Assembly (NCBI GenBank): GCA_002425245.1
Contig: DILW01000012.1
Coordinates: 1 to 8,714, forward strand
Length of the DNA: 8,714 nt
Direction: 5' to 3'
From: Betaproteobacteria bacterium UBA5582
GTDB lineage: Bacteria > Pseudomonadota > Gammaproteobacteria > Burkholderiales > Rhodocyclaceae
Every line of letters begins with the position of its first letter. The stretch's first letter is position 1. The translations under genes were made by a program, and so were the position numbers. Of this stretch, positions 1-5,504 are shown piece after piece. The notes under the pieces are model-generated. The model made no database searches. It had not been told where the DNA came from and was given only the letters and a program-made list of their open reading frames with translations.

Positions 1-16
1 ATCGACAACCTCGAAA

Positions 17-22
17 TATAAT
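17..22 (+). promoter_or_regulatory. Candidate -10 box of the first substrate gene
   Basis: A perfect TATAAT hexamer sits in the most conserved block of the leader. If used, transcription would start near position 29 and leave a leader RNA of about 100 nt. The -35 region would fall outside the window. In the second copy the corresponding hexamer (2292-2297, TCGAAT) matches only half of TTGACA, so an activator or another sigma factor may be involved. The promoter call is tentative. Confidence 0.35.
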
Positions 23-64
23 TTATTGTAAAACGTACCTTGGTGCGATGCGCGCGCCAGGAAG

Positions 65-127
65 TTGCTCCTAGAATATTTTCAGGTCATGTCACCCCGA
101 CGGACAGGCATTAAATATCAGGAGCAA
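65..127 (+). promoter_or_regulatory. Predicted RNA stem hiding the ribosome binding site, copy 1
   Basis: TTGCTCCT at 65-72 is exactly complementary to AGGAGCAA at 120-127, which holds the Shine-Dalgarno AGGAG (120-124, 7 nt before the ATG). After a small internal loop (73-75 against 119) the helix can resume between 76-81 and 113-118. The structure would block ribosome access until opened. It is predicted from base pairing only. It could act as a thermometer or as the target of a protein, small RNA or ligand; nothing in the sequence decides which. Confidence 0.55.
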
Positions 128-131
128 AATC

Positions 132-2192
132 ATGAGCACGAATTCAAACACCGACATCAACGACCAGACAATCAGCTCGACCTACGTGATTTTGACGGAC
201 ATCCGTGACGTCAATCTGGGTAATGGCAGCGATTCGCTGACGGTGAACGGACATGCGAGGAACATCAATGTCGGCAGAGGTGACGACACTGTAGACGTCA
301 AGAAAAACGTGAACAACATCAATGCGGGCGATGGTAACGACACCGTCAAGGTCGGCGGCAACGCCAATAATATCGACCTCGGTTCCGGGATCAACAGTCT
401 TTCTGTCACCGGCAATATTCGCAATATCGGTGCTGGTGACGGCAATGACACGGTGACGGTTGATGGCGACCTGCTCGGCAATGCCAGCCTCGGTCACGGT
501 GACAATTCGATTACCGTCAAGGGTAGTGCGGGGTCCATCCACACCGGCAGAGGCAGCGACAAAATCACCGTTGCCAACAACGTGGATCACATCAACAGCG
601 GCGAAGGGAACGACACGGTCAACGTGGGTGGTAACGCGCGCCACATCAACCTGGGATCCGGCATCAACAACCTTGGGGTAACCGGGAGTATCCGGAACAT
701 CAACAGCGGCGATGGCGATGACACAGTTACCGTTGGCGGAGATCTTCAGGACAACGCCAGCCTGGGGCATGGCAATAACAAGATCGAAGTCAAGGGCAAC
801 GCCGGTTCGATCCACACTGGCCGAGGCAACGACGACATCAAGGTTGCCAAGAACGTCGATCACATCAACAGCGGCGAAGGTAACGACACAGTCAGCGTGG
901 GTGGCAACGCCCGCCACATCGACCTGGGATCCGGCATCAACACCCTTGGGGTAACCGGGAATATCCGGAATATCAACAGCGGCGAAGGCGATGACACCGT
1001 GACTGTTGGTGGAGACCTTCAGGACAACGCCAGTTTGGGGAATGGCAACAACAAGATCACCATCGCGGGCAATGCGCAGTCGATCCATACCGGCCGCAAC
1101 AACGACACCATTTCGGTCGGCAAGAATGTCGACCACATCAACAGTGGCGAAGGTAACGACACTGTCAGCGTTGGTGGCAATGCCCGTCACATCGACCTCG
1201 GGCACGGCAACAACACGCTCGACGTCACGGGCGCCATCCGCAACATCAACGCAGGAGACGGCGACGACATCGTGACCGTTGGCGGCGACCTTGTGGACCA
1301 CGCCGGCCTTGGGCACGGCAACAACAAGCTCACGATCACCGGCAACGCCCGCGATATCTGCACCGGTTCAGGAAATGACAAGATCAGCATCGGCGGCAAC
1401 CTGAACCATGCCAACCTCGGTCATGGCGAAAACTGCATCAAGGTTGACGGAAACGCCAATTCGATTCACACCGGCGACAAACAGGACAACGTTAAGGTCG
1501 GTGGCGATCTCAACCAGGCCTGCCTCGGCCACGGCAACAACAATCTTCTGGTTTTTGGCAATGTCGGCAATGTCGATCTCGGCAACGGCAACGACACAAT
1601 TGTCGCTGAGGGTGATCTGCGCCATATCAACATGGGGCACGGCGACAACAAACTTGCCGTTGCTGGCAATGTCATTTGCGCAGTTCACGGCGGCAATGGC
1701 GATGACTCCGTCTATGTTGCCGGCAATCTCAGGGAAACCTGCCTGAATGGCGGCGACGACAAACTGGTCGTTCTGGGCAGCACCAGTTGCGTCCATCTGG
1801 GCGACGGTCAGGACCAAGCCTGGATCGGAATCAACGAAAACGCAATCGACGCGGGTTGTGACAATGACCAGGTCTACGTTGGCACCAACAATGGCAGGGT
1901 GTATCTCAGTTCGGGCGATGACAAACTTGTGCTTGGTGGTTTCGCCAAAAACACCGTCGTCGATGGTGGCTGCGGTATGGACACCTTGACCCTGGTCGGC
2001 ACGGCTGCGGATTACACCATCACCAAAAGCAACTCCGGTAGCCATATGTTGATCACCGATGCTGACGGAGACACCATGACGGCGTGGTGGTTCGAGGAGG
2101 TCAATTTCGTAGCTGCTGCTGACGCGCCGAAGAGTGACATCATCGACCTCGGCTTCACTGATGACATCAACCTGATTCCCTGCTTCGCCTGA
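132..2192 (+). CDS. RTX-like beta-solenoid protein, probable type I secretion substrate (686 aa)
   Basis: Probably a secreted extracellular or surface structural protein exported by the transporter encoded at 3791-6842. It has no signal peptide. From about residue 22 to 622 I count 33 coils of about 18 residues, each with a turn of the form GxG[ND]D, a short hydrophobic strand such as TVxV, then GGNxxx and a second strand. Two such strands per 18 residues is the geometry of the calcium-binding RTX beta-roll, although only the first half-coil keeps the Asp-rich turn. Residues 62-425 are four tandem 91-residue super-repeats. After the coils comes a non-repeat C-terminal domain (about 623-686) with MTAWWFEEVNFVA and the ending GFTDDINLIPCFA, shared with the 416-aa paralogue and expected to hold the secretion signal. 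All nine cysteines lie from residue 410 onward. The start is supported by AGGAG 7 nt upstream and by the paralogue's identical start MSTNS. S-layer, adhesin or matrix roles are all possible; no enzymatic domain is visible. Confidence 0.9.
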   Translation: MSTNSNTDINDQTISSTYVILTDIRDVNLGNGSDSLTVNGHARNINVGRGDDTVDVKKNVNNINAGDGNDTVKVGGNANNIDLGSGINSLSVTGNIRNIGAGDGNDTVTVDGDLLGNASLGHGDNSITVKGSAGSIHTGRGSDKITVANNVDHINSGEGNDTVNVGGNARHINLGSGINNLGVTGSIRNINSGDGDDTVTVGGDLQDNASLGHGNNKIEVKGNAGSIHTGRGNDDIKVAKNVDHINSGEGNDTVSVGGNARHIDLGSGINTLGVTGNIRNINSGEGDDTVTVGGDLQDNASLGNGNNKITIAGNAQSIHTGRNNDTISVGKNVDHINSGEGNDTVSVGGNARHIDLGHGNNTLDVTGAIRNINAGDGDDIVTVGGDLVDHAGLGHGNNKLTITGNARDICTGSGNDKISIGGNLNHANLGHGENCIKVDGNANSIHTGDKQDNVKVGGDLNQACLGHGNNNLLVFGNVGNVDLGNGNDTIVAEGDLRHINMGHGDNKLAVAGNVICAVHGGNGDDSVYVAGNLRETCLNGGDDKLVVLGSTSCVHLGDGQDQAWIGINENAIDAGCDNDQVYVGTNNGRVYLSSGDDKLVLGGFAKNTVVDGGCGMDTLTLVGTAADYTITKSNSGSHMLITDADGDTMTAWWFEEVNFVAAADAPKSDIIDLGFTDDINLIPCFA
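315..1406 (+). repeat. Four tandem 273-bp (91-residue) in-frame repeats
   Basis: Units lie at 315-587, 588-860, 861-1133 and 1134-1406 (residues 62-152, 153-243, 244-334, 335-425). Each encodes five solenoid coils in fixed order, recognisable by INxGxGNDTV, IDLGSGIN, NINxGxGDDTVTV, the one-residue-longer DNASLGHGNN and SIHTGRG. Units 2 and 3 are the most alike and share runs of DNA identity, for example around CTGGGATCCGGCATCAACA; unit 4 is the most diverged and grades into single coils. The shorter paralogue lacks this array. The lengths differ by 270 residues, close to three units. Confidence 0.9.
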
Positions 2193-2236
2193 GACAGAGG
2201 ATTCACGCCATTTGGCGAGCCAAGTAATGATTGGGT

Positions 2237-2270
2237 GCCAGAGCAGGACTTGCGAAAGTCATGCTCTGGC
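2237..2270 (+). other. Strong hairpin with GNRA-type tetraloop after the first substrate gene
   Basis: GCCAGAGCA (2237-2245) pairs with TGCTCTGGC (2262-2270). After a G-A mismatch, GACTT (2247-2251) pairs with AAGTC (2256-2260) around a GCGA loop. No T-run follows, so it is not a classical intrinsic terminator. It lies 45 nt after the stop codon and 28 nt before the second leader. It could be an mRNA 3'-end stabiliser, a processing site or an imperfect terminator separating the two genes. Confidence 0.6.
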
Positions 2271-2314
2271 GGCAGTGCAGGCAGGCAACACTCGAATCAT
2301 CGACAACCTCGAAA

Positions 2315-2320
2315 TATAAT
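2315..2320 (+). promoter_or_regulatory. Candidate -10 box of the second substrate gene
   Basis: TATAAT, identical to positions 17-22 of copy 1. At 17-nt spacing the upstream hexamer (2292-2297) is TCGAAT, a poor -35. An alternative, TTGTAA (2324-2329) with TATACC (2347-2352) at 17 nt, exists only in this copy, because copy 1 has TGCGCG at that place. The conserved TATAAT is therefore the better, still tentative, choice. Confidence 0.35.
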
Positions 2321-2362
2321 TTATTGTAAAACATACCTTAGTACGATATACCCACCCAGCAC

Positions 2363-2425
2363 TTGCTCCTAGAATATCAGCGGGTGGTAATAACCCGACA
2401 ATGAGACATCCAATATCAGGAGCGA
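2363..2425 (+). promoter_or_regulatory. Predicted RNA stem hiding the ribosome binding site, copy 2
   Basis: TTGCTCCT (2363-2370) faces AGGAGCGA (2418-2425). The single change from copy 1 in this arm (A to G at 2424) turns a U-A pair into a U-G wobble, so all eight pairs survive. ATAT (2374-2377) can pair with ATAT (2413-2416). Inside the loop CGGGT (2381-2385) pairs with ACCCG (2393-2397), a helix that copy 1 does not have in the same form. AGGAG at 2418-2422 is the Shine-Dalgarno sequence, 7 nt before the ATG. Confidence 0.55.
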
Positions 2426-2429
2426 AACC

Positions 2430-3680
2430 ATGAGTACCAATTCCAGAACGGACATCATCAACTGGGCGAACGGAACCAATTACGACATCGTCGGTGACAT
2501 CCGCAACGTCTGGCTCGGCAGGGGTAACGACACCTTCAAGATTTCCGGAAACGCCAACATCATCAGCACCGGCGACGGCAATGACACGATCGATGTTGGC
2601 GGCAATGTCAGCCACGTGGATGCCGGCAACGGTGACGACAATGTCGTCATCGGCGGTAGTGCTGGCTCGGTCTACCTTGGCGGCGGCAACGACACGCTCA
2701 AGGTTGGCGGCAACCTGGATTGCCTCAGTTCTGGCTGCGGCAGCGGCGACGATACGGTCAGCGTCGGCGGCAACCTGAAGCACGCCAACCTCGGCGATGG
2801 CAACAATCGCCTGACGGTTGGCGGCAACGCCGATTGCGTACACATGGGCAGCGGCAACGACAAGCTGGTCGTCCAGGGTGACCTGAACTACGCCAACATG
2901 GGCTTTGGCAACAATTGCACCGTGGTCACCAAGAACATCGGCACGATCATCGGTTACAACGGCATCGACAACGTTCGCGCCGGCGCCGATCTCAAGTACG
3001 CGTTCCTGCATGACGGCGACAACACGATCTTGGCCGAGAGCAACGCCGGTTATCTTCACACAGGCAATGGCCATGACAAGGTGCTGGTCGCCAAGGACCT
3101 TCAGCACGCCAACCTCGGTAGCGGCAACAACCAGATTTATGTCGGCGGCAACGTGAACGACTCCGTGATCGGTTACCACGAGAACGACACCGTCTATGTC
3201 TCCGGCAATCTCCGGAATGCCTGGTTGCATGGTGGCGACGACAAGCTGGTGGTCGAAGGCTCGACCAATTATGTTTACCTTGGCGACGGTCAGGACAAGG
3301 CCTGGATCGGCACCAACGAATGTATCGTCGATGCCAGCTGCGGCAATGACAGCCTCTATGTCGGCAACAACAAGGGCAGGGTCTATATGGGCACTGGCGA
3401 TGACAAACTCGTGCTCGGCAGCTTTGCCAACAACACCCACGTTGACGGCGGCCATGGACAGGACACGCTGACCCTGGTCGGCGATGCCAGCGACTACAAG
3501 GTGGACAAGACCGCCTGGGGCTGGTCCACCGTTACCGAGCTCGCCACTGGCAACAAGATGACCGCCTGGTGGTTCGAAGAAGTCAATTTTGTTGCTGACG
3601 CACCGAGTGCAGAAAACATCGTCGGTGACAACATCCTCGGTTTCACCGATGCCATCTACGGCACGCCCTGCTTCCAGTAA
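2430..3680 (+). CDS. RTX-like beta-solenoid protein, probable type I secretion substrate (416 aa)
   Basis: Shorter paralogue of the preceding gene, with the same leader, the same start (MSTNS, then TDI) and the same C-terminal module. I count 18 coils of about 18 residues between residues 22 and 352, with turns such as GDGNDT and GSGNDK followed by VxVGGN. The 91-residue super-repeat array of the larger protein is missing. Coils 12-18 (about 226-352) match the last coils of the 686-aa protein nearly one to one, including GGDDKLVV, YLGDGQD, GDDKLVLG and GQDTLTLVG. The C-terminal domain (353-416) contains MTAWWFEEVNFVA and ends GFTDAIYGTPCFQ. There are seven cysteines (98, 103, 136, 163, 298, 304, 414); C304 and C414 align with C576 and C684 of the paralogue. 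No signal peptide or catalytic motif is seen. Its position just before the exporter genes makes it the likeliest cargo; whether the two proteins co-assemble is unknown. Confidence 0.9.
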   Translation: MSTNSRTDIINWANGTNYDIVGDIRNVWLGRGNDTFKISGNANIISTGDGNDTIDVGGNVSHVDAGNGDDNVVIGGSAGSVYLGGGNDTLKVGGNLDCLSSGCGSGDDTVSVGGNLKHANLGDGNNRLTVGGNADCVHMGSGNDKLVVQGDLNYANMGFGNNCTVVTKNIGTIIGYNGIDNVRAGADLKYAFLHDGDNTILAESNAGYLHTGNGHDKVLVAKDLQHANLGSGNNQIYVGGNVNDSVIGYHENDTVYVSGNLRNAWLHGGDDKLVVEGSTNYVYLGDGQDKAWIGTNECIVDASCGNDSLYVGNNKGRVYMGTGDDKLVLGSFANNTHVDGGHGQDTLTLVGDASDYKVDKTAWGWSTVTELATGNKMTAWWFEEVNFVADAPSAENIVGDNILGFTDAIYGTPCFQ

Positions 3681-3694
3681 GTTTGAGGCACACT

Positions 3695-3729
3695 GCAAAA
3701 ACGGGGAGGGGTGACCCTCCCCTTTTTGC
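3695..3729 (+). terminator. Intrinsic terminator after the second substrate gene
   Basis: GGGGAGGG (3703-3710) pairs perfectly with CCCTCCCC (3715-3722) around a GTGA loop, followed by TTTTT (3723-3727). The flanks GCAAAAA (3695-3701) and TTTTTGC (3723-3729) can extend the stem past one bulged C. The A-run/T-run pair suggests possible function in both directions. Partial read-through would supply the exporter genes 60 nt downstream, for which I see no clear separate promoter. Confidence 0.9.
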
Positions 3730-3790
3730 GCTCCTGCGCAATATCGCCCGGCCGGCGTGAACGCAGTCTTGCAGCATTCAGGACATACGC

Positions 3791-5500
3791 ATGTTGAACC
3801 AGCCACCGCACGAAACCCTCCGGCTCGCCCTGCAGGCAAACAAGAGCAGCTTCTTAGCCGTAGCCGCCTATAGCCTGTTCATCAACATCGCGATGCTGGT
3901 CCCTGCCATCTACATGCTGCAGGTCTATGATCGGGTCGTGGTCGGCGCCAGCATCCCGACCCTGTACACGCTGACCCTGCTGATGATCGTCTTCATGGTC
4001 GCCATGGGGATACTGGAATGGTCCAGGCAGGAGATCATGCGTCGAGTCAGCAACCGGCTCGACCTGCATATGGCGCCTGCGCTATTCGACCTTGGCTATC
4101 GTCAGGTTCGCTATTCCGGCGGCTTGCTGAGCGGCACCCAGGCATTGAAGGATCTCAAGGGCATCCGCCAGTTCATCGCATCGAACGGTCTGTTCGCCTT
4201 CTTCGACGCCCCCTGGGTGCCCATCTACCTGCTGGTGATGTTCGCTTTCCACCCATGGATCGGCCTGGCCGGCCTGATCAGCGCTGCCTTGCTGGTCGCC
4301 ATCACCTTTCTCAACGAACGCCTGACGCACGAACAAGCCAGAGAGGCCGACCGGGAATACAACGAGACCGGCAGAACGCTCTCCCAATACCTGCGCAACA
4401 GCGAGGTGATGACGGCCATGGGCATGCTCGGCAATCTGCGCAGCCGCTGGCTCGAAACCAGCTACGGCGCCCTGCTCAAGCAGAATGCGGCAGCCGAAAT
4501 TTCGTCGCGACTGATGGCCGTATCGAAAACCCTGCGCATCATCATCCAGTCGCTGATTCTCGGGCTTGGCGCCTACCTGGCCATCAAACAGGAAATCTCC
4601 CCGGGCATGATGATCGCCGGTTCCATTCTTCTTGGCCGGGCCCTGGCACCCATCGACCAGATGCTGGGCAGCTGGAAGCAATTTGCCTCCGCCCGCGAAC
4701 AGTATCTTCGCCTCGACCAGACCTTGCGCGAAGATCAATTCACAGAGACGGAAATGCCTTTGCCGGCGCCAAAAGGGGAAATTCGGGTCGAGGACATCGT
4801 GGTCACCGCGCCCGGTTCGAACACCGTCCTGCTGAGCGACATCTCGTTTTCCTGCCCGCCGGGAACGATCACCGGCATCATCGGCCCAAGCGCCGCCGGC
4901 AAATCGACACTGGCCCGCGCCCTGCTCGGCATCTGGCCGTGCAGCCGCGGCAGCGTGCGCCTCGACGGTGCGGAAATCCATCAGTGGGAAAAATCGTCGC
5001 TCGGCGACCATGTCGGCTACCTGCCGCAGGACATCGAGTTGTTCGAGGGCACGGTGAGCGAAAACATCGCCCGCTTCGGCCCGGTCGATCCGCAAAAGGT
5101 CGTCCAGGCAGCCCAGGACGCGGGCATCCACGAGATGATCCTGCGCCTGCCGCAGGGCTACGACACGGTGCTGGGCAATGGCGGCGGCAAACTGTCCGGC
5201 GGTCAGCGCCAGCGACTGGGCCTGGCCCGGGCGGTCTATGGGCGTCCCCGTCTGGTCGTCCTCGACGAACCCAACGCCAACCTCGACCACGCCGGCGAAA
5301 CTGCCCTGATGGCGACGCTGGACATTCTCAAGCGCAATGGCTCGACGGTATTCCTGATTACCCACAAGACCCTCCTGCTGTCGGCTACCGACCGCCTACT
5401 GGTGCTTGCCGACGGCAGTCTGTCGATGTTCGGGCCGCGGGAGCGGGTGCTCGCCGAACTGAACAAGCTGGCTCCAGTCCAGCAACTGCGTGGAGCCTGA
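3791..5500 (+). CDS. Type I secretion system ABC transporter, PrtD family (569 aa)
   Basis: Inner-membrane permease fused to an ATPase that drives one-step export of substrates with uncleaved C-terminal signals. The N-terminal half (about 15-300) carries hydrophobic membrane segments near 20-45, 57-75, 142-175 and 250-285. The nucleotide-binding half has Walker A GPSAAGKST (365-373), Q-loop Q413, signature LSGGQ (468-472), Walker B LVVLDEP (488-494) with catalytic E493, D-loop NANLD and switch H525, so it should be active. There is no N-terminal peptidase (C39) or C39-like domain. That, with the length of about 570, fits the PrtD/AprD/RsaD branch rather than HlyB. An AGGAC Shine-Dalgarno sits 7 nt before the ATG. 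The stop lies 4 nt before the adaptor gene's ATG. The two solenoid proteins upstream are its probable cargo, by gene order and absence of other candidates in the window. Confidence 0.95.
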   Translation: MLNQPPHETLRLALQANKSSFLAVAAYSLFINIAMLVPAIYMLQVYDRVVVGASIPTLYTLTLLMIVFMVAMGILEWSRQEIMRRVSNRLDLHMAPALFDLGYRQVRYSGGLLSGTQALKDLKGIRQFIASNGLFAFFDAPWVPIYLLVMFAFHPWIGLAGLISAALLVAITFLNERLTHEQAREADREYNETGRTLSQYLRNSEVMTAMGMLGNLRSRWLETSYGALLKQNAAAEISSRLMAVSKTLRIIIQSLILGLGAYLAIKQEISPGMMIAGSILLGRALAPIDQMLGSWKQFASAREQYLRLDQTLREDQFTETEMPLPAPKGEIRVEDIVVTAPGSNTVLLSDISFSCPPGTITGIIGPSAAGKSTLARALLGIWPCSRGSVRLDGAEIHQWEKSSLGDHVGYLPQDIELFEGTVSENIARFGPVDPQKVVQAAQDAGIHEMILRLPQGYDTVLGNGGGKLSGGQRQRLGLARAVYGRPRLVVLDEPNANLDHAGETALMATLDILKRNGSTVFLITHKTLLLSATDRLLVLADGSLSMFGPRERVLAELNKLAPVQQLRGA

Positions 5501-5504
5501 GCGG

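Larger units (their letters stand above)
1..131 (+). repeat. Duplicated 5' leader, copy 1
   Basis: This is the leader of the 686-codon gene. It aligns without a gap to 2299-2429, ahead of the second paralogue; I count 31 differences in 131 positions. The differences are very uneven: 3 in positions 1-49, 9 in 50-64, none in 65-79, 17 in 80-114, none in 115-125 and 2 in 126-131. The conserved parts are an AT-rich upstream block, a central block starting TTGCTCCT and the Shine-Dalgarno block. The window begins inside this copy, so its true left boundary is unknown. Confidence 0.9.
2299..2429 (+). repeat. Duplicated 5' leader, copy 2
   Basis: Gap-free match to 1-131, directly ahead of the second paralogue and of exactly the same length to the ATG. 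The block 2299-2347 differs from copy 1 at only three places, all G to A. The stretches 2348-2362 and 2378-2412 are strongly diverged, whereas 2363-2377 and 2413-2423 are identical to copy 1. Gene and control region were evidently duplicated together, after which only selected segments stayed the same. Confidence 0.9.

Noticed and set aside
55..68. Possible sigma-54 promoter because of TTGCT in the conserved leader.
   Set aside because: The required GG of the -24 element is absent at the right distance in both copies (CG at 55-56; the second copy also lacks it). The conserved TTGCTCCT is better explained by pairing with the Shine-Dalgarno.
72..77. TAGAAT as a -10 box in both leaders.
   Set aside because: No -35-like hexamer at 16-18 nt in either copy, and the segment belongs to the conserved pairing region.
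315..1406. Regular repeats resembling a CRISPR array or satellite DNA.
   Set aside because: The period (273 bp, with 54-bp sub-periods) keeps the reading frame and the differences preserve coil residues; there are no short identical repeats with unrelated spacers.
2259..3839. A long open frame on the - strand (526 codons) covering the second cargo gene.
   Set aside because: It mirrors the codon periodicity of the Gly/Asn/Asp repeats, giving a Val/Ala/Asp-rich antisense translation; the same happens opposite the first cargo gene (144-1316). The + strand frames have Shine-Dalgarno sequences, a paralogue and a type I C-terminal module.
5490..5504. GTG start for the HlyD-type adaptor, overlapping the ABC gene.
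   Set aside because: The ATG at 5505 gives the usual short basic N-terminus and has GGAG 9 nt upstream. The overlap start cannot be fully excluded.
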